Source: Rhodoferax sp. AJA081-3
Lineage (GTDB): Bacteria; Pseudomonadota; Gammaproteobacteria; Burkholderiales; Burkholderiaceae_C
Direction: 5' to 3'
DNA: 64,000 nt
NCBI RefSeq assembly: GCF_017798165.1
Contig: NZ_CP059068.1
Coordinates: forward strand, 5,109,063 to 5,173,062
Both the position numbers and the translations under genes were made by a program. Below the pieces are notes generated by a model. The model worked only from the letters and a program-made list of their open reading frames with translations. It searched no databases and was not told the origin of the DNA. Below are positions 50,764-59,298 of this stretch, in pieces. Each line of letters begins with the position of its first letter. The stretch's first letter is position 1.

Positions 50764-51978
50764 TCACGCACTGCGCGCCCGCCCACCCTTTTCAGCCCAC
50801 GTCCTAGTCCACCGAATCTGCATCACCCGCAGCATCACCAGCATGGCCACGGCCAAACCGGCGAACACGAAGAAGCCACCCGAATAACTGCCCACATACT
50901 GCTTGGACAAGCCCATCGCATTGGGTACCAGGCCACCGCCCAGGGCGCCGATCTCGCCGATCATGGAGCCGGCCACGGCGGTGGACATGGGCCAGCGCAG
51001 GGGCACCAGTTGGAACACGGCGCCATTGCCCGCGCCCAGGGCCGCAAAACACACAATCACCAAGAGCGTGGTCACGGCCAGTGAGCCGGTGGACAGGCCA
51101 CACAGCACCAGGGTGATGGTGACCGTGCACAGCACCACATTTAGCGTGTTGACGCCGCCCCAGCGGTCCGATATCCAGCCACCCAACACCCGTACCGCGG
51201 CGCCCATGAAGGCGGCCAGCATGGTCAGCTGTCCGGCCTGGACCTTGCTGACGCCAAACTGGTCGTAGTAGTAGGTGGGCAGGAACGTGCACAGGCCGAT
51301 GAAGCCGCCAAAGGTCACTGCGTAGATCAGGCTGAAGGCCCAGCCGTCTTTCTCAAACAGGCAGGCAATGTGTTCCTTGAAGGAGGCGTGGGCATCGCGG
51401 TCGTCGGGCTCTTTGGCAAAAATCACCATCACCACCATGGGGATGCTGATGGCAATGGCGGCAAAGCCATACACCGCCACCCAGCCATAGGCCTGGGCCA
51501 GCGGGGGGGCAATCAGCACCGATACCGCCGTGCCCACATTGCCCGCGCCCACCAAGCCCATGGCCAGGCCCTTGTGCCGGGGTGGGAACGATCCCGAACC
51601 CAGCGACAGCGCCACGCCAAAACTGGCGCCAGCAATACCCAGCAGCACACCCATGGCCAGCAGGTCGTTAAAACTCTTCACAAAGAAGAAGCCAAACAGC
51701 ATGGCCACCATGATCAGGCCCATCTCGACCAGCGTGGCATTTTTGCGGCCAATGTACTGTGACAGCAGGCCCAGCGGAAAACGCATCAGCGCCCCGGCAA
51801 TGATGGGGATGGACAGCATGAGCCCCTTTTCGGCGGGGCTGAGGTTAAAGGTCTCCGAAATAAAGGGCGCCATGGCGCCGTTGAGCACCCAAATGCAGCA
51901 CGAAAACGCGAAGTACAAAAAGGAGGCGTAGAGCGTGGGCGCGTGGCCGCTCTTCAGAAAACTACCAAATCCCGACAT
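50764..51978 (-). CDS. narK: Nitrate/nitrite transporter (MFS, NarK/NasA type)
   Basis: The 404-residue major-facilitator protein has twelve hydrophobic helices and the nitrate-porter signatures: GLMLSIPIIAGALMRFPLGLLSQYIGRK in TM2-TM3, a GSGSFPPRHKGLAMGLVGAGNVGTA loop and, in the C-half, GAGNGAVFQLVPLRWP. The early FSETFNLSPAEKGL loop is also typical. It would import nitrate (or export nitrite) alongside the high-affinity NrtABC system. A near-consensus sigma-54 site lies 41-56 bp upstream and overlaps the 3' end of the preceding gene. The neighbouring nitrate genes support an assimilatory role. Confidence 0.9.
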   Translation of the reverse strand: MSGFGSFLKSGHAPTLYASFLYFAFSCCIWVLNGAMAPFISETFNLSPAEKGLMLSIPIIAGALMRFPLGLLSQYIGRKNATLVEMGLIMVAMLFGFFFVKSFNDLLAMGVLLGIAGASFGVALSLGSGSFPPRHKGLAMGLVGAGNVGTAVSVLIAPPLAQAYGWVAVYGFAAIAISIPMVVMVIFAKEPDDRDAHASFKEHIACLFEKDGWAFSLIYAVTFGGFIGLCTFLPTYYYDQFGVSKVQAGQLTMLAAFMGAAVRVLGGWISDRWGGVNTLNVVLCTVTITLVLCGLSTGSLAVTTLLVIVCFAALGAGNGAVFQLVPLRWPMSTAVAGSMIGEIGALGGGLVPNAMGLSKQYVGSYSGGFFVFAGLAVAMLVMLRVMQIRWTRTWAEKGGRARSA

Positions 51979-52018
51979 GGTGCACAGTTCCTAATAATGG
52001 GGTTAACCCATGCACCAA

Positions 52019-52034
52019 AGCGAAACCCGTGCCA
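52019..52034 (-). promoter_or_regulatory. Putative sigma-54 promoter of narK
   Basis: TGGCACGGGTTTCGCT on the minus strand has the GG and GC dinucleotides 10 bp apart and one mismatch in the -12 block (TCGC for TTGC). Predicted transcription starts near 52008. TGGTGCA (51978-51984) and TGCACCA (52011-52017) form an inverted pair downstream of this site. Confidence 0.5.
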
Positions 52035-52035
52035 G

Positions 52036-54555
52036 CTAGTCCTCCAATTGGTGCGCACTGCTGGTGTGCGGTGTCAAAAACTGGCTGAACTCCTCTATGG
52101 GCACCGGGTTGCCAAACAAAAAGCCCTGGTAGGCGTAGCACCCTATGCTGGCCAAAAAGTCGCGTTGGGCCAATGTTTCCACCCCTTCGGCCACCACATT
52201 GAGGCCCAAAGTGGTGCCAAGCGCCACGATGGTGCGTGCAATGGCGGCATCGTTGGGGTCGTTGAGCACGTCGCGCACAAAGGACCGGTCGATCTTGAGC
52301 AGGTCCAGCGGCAGCTGCTTGAGGTAGCTCAGCGACGAGTAGCCGGTACCAAAATCGTCCAGCGAGAAGCCCACGCCGTGGGCCTTGAGCTCTTTCATCT
52401 TGCCGATGATGTCGTCTGCCCGGTCGGCCAGCACACTCTCGGTCAGTTCGATGCGCAGCAGGTTGGGCCGCACATTCCACTGCTCCAGCAGCTTCAGTAC
52501 ATCGGGAACAAAACCAGGCTCGCGCAGCTCACGCGCACTCACGTTCACGGCCAGGCTCAGGTTTTCGGTGTTAGGTAAAAGCGCCCAGGTGGCGAGCTGT
52601 TGGCAGGCCATACCCATGACCCAACGGCCCAGTGGCACGATCAGGCCCGTGGACTCGGCCAGTGCGATAAAACTCTCGGGCATCACCAGGCCGCGCAGGG
52701 GTTGTTGCCAACGGACCAGGGCCTCGGCCCCGGTGACCTTGCCGGTGGCGCCCACGGTGGGCTGAAAGTACAACACCAGCTCTTCGCCGCCTTGCAGGCC
52801 ATCGCGCAGGTCAAACTCCATGGCGACCCAGCTTTCCAGCTCGGTCTGCATGCTGGGGTCAAAAAAGCGCAGCGTGTTGCGACCCGCGGCCTTGGCTTGG
52901 TACATGGCCAGGTCGGCCTGTTTGAGCAGGTCGTCCACACTGCTGCTGTGCGCGTCAAACAGCGTAATGCCCATGCTGGGTGAGCTGTGGTGTTCGCGCC
53001 CGTCCAGATCGTAGGGCTGGTTCAGTGTGACCAGTATCTTCTTGCCCACGCTGTCGGCCTGCAGGGCGGCGGCGTGGGTTTCGGTCTCCAGGTCTTCCAG
53101 CACCAGTACAAACTCGTCCCCGCCCAGGCGGGCCACCGTATCAGACTCGCGCACGCAGGCGGTCAGGCGCTGGGCCACCTGTTGCAGCAGCAGGTCACCC
53201 ACATCGTGGCCCAGGGTGTCGTTCAGGGTCTTGAAGTTGTCCAGGTCGATGAAGAGCAGGGCGCCATGCATGTGGTGGCGGGCATTGGTGTGCAGGGCGC
53301 GCTTGAGCTGCTCCAGCAGCAGGCGCCGGTTGGGCAGGCCGGTCAGTGCATCGTAAAAGGCCAGGCGGTGGATTTCGTCTCCGGCCTGTTTTTGCAGGGA
53401 AATATCGCGCCCAATGCCGTGGTAGCCGCGAAAATTCCCGTGGGCGTCGTACATGGGTGAGCCGCTGACGCTGGCCCAGTGCACGCCGGTGGCGGTGTCG
53501 GGGCGGCGGATTTCCAGGTCGCGAAAGGATTCGCGTGCGTTCAGGATCTTGCGGTGGGCTTCCCAATCGGCCTCGGTCAGGTTCAGGCAGGGTATTTCCC
53601 AGCGCGCCTTGCCCAGGTGCTGGTCCATGGTCAGGCCCGTGCTGTTGTGCACCTTGCCACCCAGCACGGTGAAGCGGAAGTTTTCGTCCTGCTCCCAGTA
53701 CCAGTCGGACGACAGTTCGGTCAGCGCTCTAAAGCGGGCCTCACTTTCGCGCAGCGTGGCCTCGGTTTTTTCGCGTTCGGTCACGTCCACAAAATTGACC
53801 TGAATGGCCGGCTCGCCCCGGTGGGTGACGGGGCAGGCCTGGATCTCCACGTCGATGGAGCGGCCATCGCGGCGGATGAATTTTTCCACCTGCACCGGCA
53901 AGGGTTTGCCACTGGTCAGGCTGTGGGTGATGCGTTCGGCCACCATGCTGCGGTAGCGTGGGTCCACCAGGTCGTTGATGGGCAGGCCTATCAACTCGGC
54001 TTCATTGGCGGCACCCAGTATGGAGACCGCAGCGGGGTTTGCAAAGACCACCAGGCCGCTCTGGTGTATGCCAATACCGATGGGCGACCATTCCACCAGC
54101 GCACGGTAACGGGCCTCACTGTCTTGTAGTTTGGCTTCTACCCGTTTGCGCTCGGTCAGGTTGGTGTTGGTGCCAGAGAGGCGCAGCGCCCGGCCCTGTG
54201 CATCGCGCTGGATGTAGGCCCGCAGCGCAATGGGCACGTAAAAGCCCTGTTTGTGGCGCAGGTGGCATTCGATCTGCCAGATGTTGCCGGTACCCTGCAG
54301 TGCGGAAGTGAAGGTCTGGTCAATGAGCGACGCATCTTCGGGGTGGCACAGGCTGGCAATCAGGCGGGAGGTGGCTGGAAGCTCGCCGGGCGCGTAACCG
54401 ATCATGTTCCACCAGTTGGGGGAGAAGTAGACCTCGCCGGTACGCAGGTCCCAGTCCCAGGGTGCTGCGTCCATGCCGCGCAGGATCAGCTCCCAGCGCT
54501 CGTGGGAAAGCATGTGTTCTTGTTGCCCCGCTTGGGTGTTCTCCATGCGTGACAT
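52036..54555 (-). CDS. Multi-PAS GGDEF-EAL cyclic-di-GMP protein
   Basis: The 839-residue protein has three PAS segments (about 15-140, 145-260, 270-390, the last with [14 protein letters not shown]), a GGDEF domain (motif RLGGDEF near residue 475) and an EAL domain ([25 protein letters not shown]). Both active-site signatures are complete. It resembles 8290-10767 along its whole length, down to the [12 protein letters not shown] and the GGDEF-EAL linker, so the two are paralogues. Several starts are possible: ATG at 54546 or 54555, or a GTG at 54573; I give 54555 without firm evidence. It is followed by narK, whose promoter begins inside its 3' end. Confidence 0.9.
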   Translation of the reverse strand: MSRMENTQAGQQEHMLSHERWELILRGMDAAPWDWDLRTGEVYFSPNWWNMIGYAPGELPATSRLIASLCHPEDASLIDQTFTSALQGTGNIWQIECHLRHKQGFYVPIALRAYIQRDAQGRALRLSGTNTNLTERKRVEAKLQDSEARYRALVEWSPIGIGIHQSGLVVFANPAAVSILGAANEAELIGLPINDLVDPRYRSMVAERITHSLTSGKPLPVQVEKFIRRDGRSIDVEIQACPVTHRGEPAIQVNFVDVTEREKTEATLRESEARFRALTELSSDWYWEQDENFRFTVLGGKVHNSTGLTMDQHLGKARWEIPCLNLTEADWEAHRKILNARESFRDLEIRRPDTATGVHWASVSGSPMYDAHGNFRGYHGIGRDISLQKQAGDEIHRLAFYDALTGLPNRRLLLEQLKRALHTNARHHMHGALLFIDLDNFKTLNDTLGHDVGDLLLQQVAQRLTACVRESDTVARLGGDEFVLVLEDLETETHAAALQADSVGKKILVTLNQPYDLDGREHHSSPSMGITLFDAHSSSVDDLLKQADLAMYQAKAAGRNTLRFFDPSMQTELESWVAMEFDLRDGLQGGEELVLYFQPTVGATGKVTGAEALVRWQQPLRGLVMPESFIALAESTGLIVPLGRWVMGMACQQLATWALLPNTENLSLAVNVSARELREPGFVPDVLKLLEQWNVRPNLLRIELTESVLADRADDIIGKMKELKAHGVGFSLDDFGTGYSSLSYLKQLPLDLLKIDRSFVRDVLNDPNDAAIARTIVALGTTLGLNVVAEGVETLAQRDFLASIGCYAYQGFLFGNPVPIEEFSQFLTPHTSSAHQLED

Positions 54556-54629
54556 TATGGCGTGCGCCGCCACCGGTTTTTACCGGTCGCGGCACACGCC
54601 CCGTCAGACGGCATTTTCCGGCGGCTGTT

Positions 54630-55454
54630 TCAGGCGGCGGTTTTTTCGACGTGGGCCTGGCGGGTGTACAGGAAGTCGATGACGGCTTTGCGGTAGCCCA
54701 GGTACTGGGCACTGTCGGCCAGGGCTACGCGGTTGCGGGGGCGCTCCAGCTCTACGGCCAGCACTTCACCAATGGTGGCCGCGGGGCCGTTGGTCAGCAT
54801 CACAATCTTGTCGCTGAGCAAGACCGCCTCGTCCACATCGTGGGTCACCATGACCACCGTGCTTTGGGTGCGGGCCACGATGTCCAGCAGCTCGTCCTGC
54901 AGCTTGGCACGGGTCAGCGCGTCCAGGGCGCCAAAGGGCTCGTCCATCAGCAGCACTTTGGGTTCCATGGCCAGGGCGCGGGCAATGCCCACGCGCTGTT
55001 TCATGCCACCGCTGATTTCGCCGGGGCGCTTTTGGGCGGCCGGTGTCAGGCCCACCATGGCCAGTGCGGCATCGGTGCGTGCCTTGAGCTGGGCTTTGTT
55101 CTCCGACGGGGCGCCGGTGCTTTTGGACGCCGCGCCAAACACACGCTCGACACCCAGGTAGACATTTTCAAAACAGGTGAGCCAGGGCAACAGCGAGTGG
55201 TTCTGGAACACCACCGCACGCTCGGGGCCGGGGCCTGCGATCTCGCGGTTGGCGCACAAGAGGGTGCCCTCAGACGGTGTGGTCAATCCGGCGATCAGGT
55301 TCAGCAGGGTGGACTTGCCGCAGCCGCTGTGGCCGATGAGCGTCACAAACTCGCCCTTAGCCACCGTCAGGTTGATGTCGCGCAGGGCAGGGAACATGCC
55401 CTTTTTGGTCTTGAAGGTTTGGGCGACGTTTTGAATTTCTATGTACTTTTGCAT
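54630..55454 (-). CDS. nrtD: Nitrate ABC transporter ATP-binding protein
   Basis: The 274-residue ATPase has Walker [11 protein letters not shown]-loop [13 protein letters not shown], signature [17 protein letters not shown], Walker [13 protein letters not shown] and the switch His in VTHDVDEAV. Its sequence class (LSGGM-type NitT/TauT with NHSLLPWLT) is that of NrtC/NrtD. It lacks the C-terminal NrtA-like domain of cyanobacterial NrtC, so a NrtD assignment is closest. It is the third gene of nrtA-nrtB-nrtD, 52 bp after nrtB. Confidence 0.92.
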   Translation of the reverse strand: MQKYIEIQNVAQTFKTKKGMFPALRDINLTVAKGEFVTLIGHSGCGKSTLLNLIAGLTTPSEGTLLCANREIAGPGPERAVVFQNHSLLPWLTCFENVYLGVERVFGAASKSTGAPSENKAQLKARTDAALAMVGLTPAAQKRPGEISGGMKQRVGIARALAMEPKVLLMDEPFGALDALTRAKLQDELLDIVARTQSTVVMVTHDVDEAVLLSDKIVMLTNGPAATIGEVLAVELERPRNRVALADSAQYLGYRKAVIDFLYTRQAHVEKTAA

Positions 55455-55506
55455 GGTTTTTCCTAATCAGTTGAGGACAGAGCTGAAGGTCTGTCCCGCA
55501 AAGTTG

Positions 55507-56457
55507 CTAGTTTTTCACCTCTTCAAACGTAAATGCAGTAGCGATCTTGATCAGTGCGTATTCCAGAACCAGGCCCACGATGCCGATCACAAAAATCGCG
55601 ATGATGATGTTCTTGACGTTCAGGTTGTTCCACTCGTCCCACACCCAGAAGCCAATGCCCACGCCACCGGTCAGCATCTCGGCCGCCACAATGACCAGCC
55701 AGGCGGTGCCCACCGCCAGGCGCACACCGGTCAACATGTAGGGCAAAACGGCGGGGAAGAGGATCTTGGTGACGATCTTCCACTCGCTCAGGTTCAGCAC
55801 GCGGGCCACGTTCATGTAGTCCTGCGGCACACGCTGCACACCCACTGCGGTGTTAATGACCATGGGCCAGATCGAGCAGATAAAGATGGTCCAGATGGCG
55901 GCCGGGTTGGCACCCTTGAACACCAAGAGGCCAATCGGCAGCCAGGCCAGTGGTGACACGGGGCGCAGCAGGCTGATCAGGGGGTTGAACATACGGCCCA
56001 GAAACTCAAAACGGCCAATCGCAAAACCGGCGGGTATACCCACCGCAGCCGCCAGGCCAAAACCCACGGCCACACGCTCCAGCGACATCAGCACATTCCA
56101 TCCCACGCCCTGGTCGTTGGGGCCCTTGCGGTAGAACGGATCGCTGAACAGCACCACGGCCTGCTTCCACGTCTCCCAGGGGCTGGGGATGCTGCTGGCG
56201 GTGCTGATGCTGACCAGTGCCCAGATACCGACCAGCAGGCCCAGGCCCATCAACGGTGCCAGCACGGCCATGATGCCACCCCGCCAATCGCGTGGCACGG
56301 CGGGTGAGGCCGGTGTGGCTACACCTGCCGCCGGGGCGGAAGAGTTTAAGGCTTTTGAGGCTGTAGCCCCCGTCGGTGTTGCCTGAGGCACTTCTTTTTT
56401 CATAGCAATGCTCTCGCTGGCTGCGGCTAGGGGTGAGTGGAAAACTGCGCTTACCAT
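55507..56457 (-). CDS. nrtB: Nitrate ABC transporter permease
   Basis: The 316-residue permease has six or so hydrophobic helices (GIMAVLAPLMGLGLLVGIWALVS and onward) and the EAA-like coupling loop region in YMNVARVLNLSEWKIVTKILFPAVLPYML. I use the ATG at 56457 because a strong ribosome site (GAAAGGA) lies 7 bp upstream; an ATG at 56403 has a weaker one. The first 45 residues, before the first helix, are unlike other NrtB proteins and part of them is encoded by an R1 repeat. Confidence 0.9.
   Translation of the reverse strand: MVSAVFHSPLAAASESIAMKKEVPQATPTGATASKALNSSAPAAGVATPASPAVPRDWRGGIMAVLAPLMGLGLLVGIWALVSISTASSIPSPWETWKQAVVLFSDPFYRKGPNDQGVGWNVLMSLERVAVGFGLAAAVGIPAGFAIGRFEFLGRMFNPLISLLRPVSPLAWLPIGLLVFKGANPAAIWTIFICSIWPMVINTAVGVQRVPQDYMNVARVLNLSEWKIVTKILFPAVLPYMLTGVRLAVGTAWLVIVAAEMLTGGVGIGFWVWDEWNNLNVKNIIIAIFVIGIVGLVLEYALIKIATAFTFEEVKN
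56348..56409 (-). repeat. R1 dispersed repeat, copy e (in frame in nrtB)
   Basis: On the minus strand ATTGCTATG is followed by a variable stretch and then ACGGGGGCTACAGCCTC. The coding frame passes through as IAMKKEVPQATPTGATAS, giving an internal Met codon that could itself serve as a start. Confidence 0.6.
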
Positions 56458-56520
56458 TTGGAATCCTTTCAGTCAGTTGAGGACAGAGCGCCGCTACGCC
56501 GCGGTCTGTCCTGCAAGTTC

Positions 56521-57765
56521 TCAGGCCTTGATCTTGAAACCGTCTGCGTATTTCTTGGGGTCCTTGCCGTCCCAGACCACGCCGTCCATCAGCTTGGCCG
56601 AACGCAACACGTCCTTGGGGATGGGTGCCTTGGCAGCGGTGGCGGCCTGCTTGTAGATGTCGATCTGGTTGATCTGCTTGGCCACGGCCAGGTAGTCGGG
56701 GTGGTCCTTGAGCAAGCCCCAGCGCTTGTGCTGGGTCAGGAACCACATGCCGTCCGACAGGTAGGGGAAGTTCACTGTACCTTCGTTGAAGAACTTCATG
56801 TGGTTGGGGTCGTCCCAGGTCTTGCCCATGCCGTTCTGGTAACGGCCCAAAATGCGCTGGTTGATGGCGTCCACACCGGTGTTCACATAACTCTTGTCGG
56901 CAATGGTTTCGGCCATCTTGTTTTTGTTGGACAGGCTGGCGTCGATCCACTGGCCGGCTTCGATGATGGCGGCCGTCACGGCGCGGGCCGTGTTGGGGTA
57001 CTTCTTCACAAACTCGGCCGTGGTGCCCAGCACCTTTTCGGGGTGGTCTTTCCAGATGTCCTGTGTGGTCGTGGCCGTGACACCGATGCCGTCGATGATG
57101 GCGCGGTGGTTCCAGGGTTCACCCACACAGAAACCATCCATATTGCCGACCCGCATATTGGCCACCATTTGGGGTGGCGGTACGGTGATGACCTTGGCGT
57201 CTTGCATGGGGTTGATGCCATTGGCCGCCAGCCAGTAGTAAAGCCACATGGCGTGGGTGCCGGTGGGGAAGGTCTGGGCAAAGGTGTATTCCCGCTTCTC
57301 GGCAGCCATCAGCTTGGCCAGTCCGGCGCCGTCAACCGCGCCCTTGTCGGCCAGTTTTTTGGACAGGGTGATGGCCTGGCCGTTCTGGTTCAGCGTCATC
57401 ATCACGGCCATGTCTTTCTTGGGGCCGCTGATGCCCAGGTGCACGCCGTAGATCAGGCCGTACAGCGAATGGGCAAAGTCCAGTTCACCATTGACCAGCT
57501 TGTCGCGCACGCCGGCCCAGCTGGCTTCCTTGCTGGGGATGATCTTGACGCCGTATTTTTTGTCCAGGCCCAGCACAGAAGCCATGACCACGCTGGCGCA
57601 GTCGGTCAGCGGGATGAAGCCAATCTTGACCTCGGTTTTCTCTGGCGCGTCGGAGCCCGCGGCGTAGACAACAGAGCGCAGTGCCGGCGAGATGCCGACG
57701 GCACCCAGGGCGGCGGACTGCAGCACTTTGCGGCGGCTGAGGTGGTTGTGCAAGAAATCAGTCAT
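56521..57765 (-). CDS. nrtA: Nitrate-binding protein NrtA (ABC importer)
   Basis: The 414-residue periplasmic protein has a Tat-type leader (LSRRKVLQSAALGAVGISPAL) and a mature NrtA/SsuA-like fold beginning EVKIGFIPLTDCASVVMASVLGL. NFPYLSDGMWFLTQHKRWG, NMDGFCVGEPWN and PPPQMVANM are characteristic of nitrate-binding members. It heads the operon nrtA-nrtB-nrtD. Its leader has a sigma-54 promoter, two ANTAR-type hairpins and a terminator, so expression should need nitrogen limitation plus a nitrate signal. The 567-residue plus-strand frame opposite is an antisense artefact. Confidence 0.95.
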   Translation of the reverse strand: MTDFLHNHLSRRKVLQSAALGAVGISPALRSVVYAAGSDAPEKTEVKIGFIPLTDCASVVMASVLGLDKKYGVKIIPSKEASWAGVRDKLVNGELDFAHSLYGLIYGVHLGISGPKKDMAVMMTLNQNGQAITLSKKLADKGAVDGAGLAKLMAAEKREYTFAQTFPTGTHAMWLYYWLAANGINPMQDAKVITVPPPQMVANMRVGNMDGFCVGEPWNHRAIIDGIGVTATTTQDIWKDHPEKVLGTTAEFVKKYPNTARAVTAAIIEAGQWIDASLSNKNKMAETIADKSYVNTGVDAINQRILGRYQNGMGKTWDDPNHMKFFNEGTVNFPYLSDGMWFLTQHKRWGLLKDHPDYLAVAKQINQIDIYKQAATAAKAPIPKDVLRSAKLMDGVVWDGKDPKKYADGFKIKA

Positions 57766-57802
57766 GGCGAACAGCTTTCAAAAATGTTGACATTTAGGAA
57801 CG

Positions 57803-57866
57803 AAAAAAGGCGTCCTCACTCGGCACACAGCTTGGTTAAAAGCCGCGTACCGGTGGGGACGCCTTT
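57803..57866 (-). terminator. Intrinsic terminator in the nrtA leader, overlapping P2
   Basis: AAAGGCGTCC (57857-57866) can pair perfectly with GGACGCCTTT (57806-57815) to make a 10-bp stem that ends in six T residues (57803-57808). Because the 5' arm coincides with the hexaloop and 3' strand of hairpin P2, forming P2 blocks this terminator. That is the expected ANTAR antitermination switch. Confidence 0.88.
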
Positions 57867-57870
57867 GTCC
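57857..57870 (-). promoter_or_regulatory. ANTAR-type leader hairpin P2 of nrtA
   Basis: GGAC / GTCC encloses the hexaloop AAAGGC with A at position 1 and G at position 4. The stem is mutually exclusive with the terminator stem that begins in its loop. Confidence 0.8.
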
Positions 57871-57915
57871 GGGGGGTTGACGCGCAGTACCCGCCGTTGG
57901 GTGCTGCTTGTCTAC

Positions 57916-57929
57916 GACCATCCTTGGTC
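57916..57929 (-). promoter_or_regulatory. ANTAR-type leader hairpin P1 of nrtA
   Basis: GACC / GGTC forms a 4-bp stem around the hexaloop AAGGAT with A1 and G4. It starts about three bases after the transcription start predicted by the sigma-54 site. Confidence 0.75.
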
Positions 57930-57942
57930 TTGTATGGGTATA

Positions 57943-57958
57943 CGCAATGAGCGTGCCA
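57943..57958 (-). promoter_or_regulatory. Sigma-54 promoter of the nrtABD operon
   Basis: TGGCACGCTCATTGCG on the minus strand matches TGGCAC-N5-TTGC exactly with the GG and GC pairs 10 bp apart. The start is predicted near 57932, leaving a leader of about 167 nt. Confidence 0.88.
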
Positions 57959-58006
57959 GCTATTTTTTCGACACCGGTGTGGGTCGGTGCAGACCAATTA
58001 GTCCTA

Positions 58007-58063
58007 TATTGATAGCAATACAGTCATATTTCACGGGGGCTAGAGGCCAATTTCATTCAAAGG
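58007..58063 (+). repeat. R1 dispersed repeat, copy b (intergenic)
   Basis: It contains ATTGATAGCAATACAGTCATATTTCACGGGGGCTAGAGG in two consecutive parts, closely matching copy a in trmJ. It lies 95 bp before the plus-strand winged-helix gene and next to the nrtA promoter region; whether it affects either is unknown. Confidence 0.7.
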
Positions 58064-58158
58064 CACCGGCGCTGGGTGTGGTCAGCACCAAGCTTGTGCA
58101 CTGCACCAAAACGAGCGCTGCGCTCAAGAAATGCCGGTAGTTGGTCGACAAATACTCC

Positions 58159-58539
58159 ATGACCTCCACCATCGAAACCACCAAGGCCCACACCACCAAT
58201 CGCAAGGTTCCGGTCGAGCAATGGCCCGAATCGCTGGAAATACTGCGCCACCTGGCCGCGCAGAACCGGGCGATGTCGATACGGGAGCTGGCGCATGACG
58301 TCAGCGCACCCGAAATCTCCACCCGCAACCGACTGGCGCGGCTGGAAATTTTGGGTGCGGTAGAGGCCACACGGTCTACCACCAGCCTGGGGCCCGGCAA
58401 AAACATCACCTGTGCCCACTATGTGATCACCCAGTATGGGCGGGACTGTGCGGTGTCGCGGGGCAAACCTGCGCAGGCCATGCCGGGTTTGTGTGTGAAC
58501 AGTGTGTTTGCGCTGGCCCGCGCCATGAACCTAGCCTAA
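58159..58539 (+). CDS. Winged-helix transcriptional regulator-like protein
   Basis: The 126-residue protein has a winged-helix DNA-binding core (WPESLEILRHLAAQNRAMSIRELAHDVSAPEISTRNRLARLEILGAVEATRS), with helices and a wing like the MarR/IclR/ArsR groups. No effector domain follows. The ATG at 58159 fits the hydrophilic N-terminus; the TTG at 58141 is a weaker alternative. It lies between nrtA and nasT, convergent with nasT, so it may regulate nitrate genes; that is inference. Confidence 0.7.
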   Translation: MTSTIETTKAHTTNRKVPVEQWPESLEILRHLAAQNRAMSIRELAHDVSAPEISTRNRLARLEILGAVEATRSTTSLGPGKNITCAHYVITQYGRDCAVSRGKPAQAMPGLCVNSVFALARAMNLA

Positions 58540-58574
58540 TGTGACCCCCACGTTCCGCCGCTGCGCGGGTCACT

Positions 58575-58621
58575 GCCCCCCAAGGGGGCTGTTTCACCTT
58601 GGGACGGCCCGGCGGTGAAAC
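58575..58621 (-). repeat. R3 double-hairpin 3'-end element, copy 2
   Basis: GCCCCC-caa-GGGGGC (58575-58589) is followed by an 8-bp stem, GTTTCACC (58591-58598) with GGTGAAAC (58614-58621), around the loop TTGGGACGGCCCGGC. The loop differs from copy 1 at one base while the arms differ at several and still pair perfectly, so the stem is conserved by covariation. It sits directly at the stop codon of nasT. Confidence 0.75.
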
Positions 58622-59268
58622 TATCCCAATAGATCCATCGCATCCAACATGCGCTGGGATACATCCACCACCTTGAGCCCCTTGTCCATGGCGGACTTGC
58701 GCAGCTTCTCGTAAGCGGCCTGTTCACTCAGGCCTTGGCGCTGCATCAGCAGACCCTTGGCGCGGTCGATGATGCGGCGGTTCTTCAGCTCGGTATTCAG
58801 ATCCTGTACTTCGGTCTTGGCGTCGGCCAACTCTGCGCGCAGGGCCTGGTCCTGCTCGAAACGGGCCATGGCCACGTCCAGAATGGGGCGTATGCGTTCG
58901 GGTTGCAGGCCCGCTACGACATAGGCCGACACACCGGCTGCCACGGCGGCGCGGGCGTTCGACGCATCGCTGTCATTGGTGAACATGACAATGGGGCGGC
59001 GTGCATCACGCGTGGCCATCACCACATGCTCCAGCGCATCCCGCGCCTCGCTTTCGGCATCCAGGATGATGATGTCGGGCTGCAGCTGGGCCAGGCGCTC
59101 GTGCAAAAAGGTGTCGGCCGGCAGCACCGCGATCAGGTTGAAGCCACTCTCCAGCAGCCCAATACGCAGGCTGCGCGAGCGTTCGGCCTGGTCCAGCGCC
59201 TGGGTGTCGCCGGGGTCGGCAATGTCCAGGTCGGGGGCAATCACAACAATGCGCAGGGCTTCTTGCAT
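58621..59268 (-). CDS. nasT: NasT-type REC-ANTAR nitrate antitermination regulator
   Basis: The 215-residue protein has a receiver-like domain (1-135, with DIIILDAESEARDALEHV) and a C-terminal ANTAR domain (about 150-215: KTEVQDLNTELKNRRIIDRAKGLLMQRQGLSEQAAYEKLRKSAMDKG). It fits NasT, an RNA-binding antiterminator normally held inactive by the nitrate sensor NasS; no nasS-like gene is adjacent, unless NrtA or a distant gene serves. It is the natural partner for the nrtA leader hairpins. The gene lies 30 bp after the GNAT gene, so the two may be cotranscribed, and it ends at the R3 element. Confidence 0.92.
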   Translation of the reverse strand: MQEALRIVVIAPDLDIADPGDTQALDQAERSRSLRIGLLESGFNLIAVLPADTFLHERLAQLQPDIIILDAESEARDALEHVVMATRDARRPIVMFTNDSDASNARAAVAAGVSAYVVAGLQPERIRPILDVAMARFEQDQALRAELADAKTEVQDLNTELKNRRIIDRAKGLLMQRQGLSEQAAYEKLRKSAMDKGLKVVDVSQRMLDAMDLLG

Positions 59269-59298
59269 GGTGTTTGCGATGCAATATTCGCGCCAGTT

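Noticed and set aside
57961..58020. NtrC-binding boxes upstream of the nrtA and nirB sigma-54 promoters
   Set aside because: Only half-sites such as TGCACC and GGTG were seen, with wrong spacing. A position-weight scan would be needed, so I do not report them as features.
56437..58140. A 567-residue plus-strand open frame opposite nrtA
   Set aside because: It is antisense to nrtA and runs through its sigma-54 and terminator leader; the Gly/His/Val-rich translation is typical of shadow frames.
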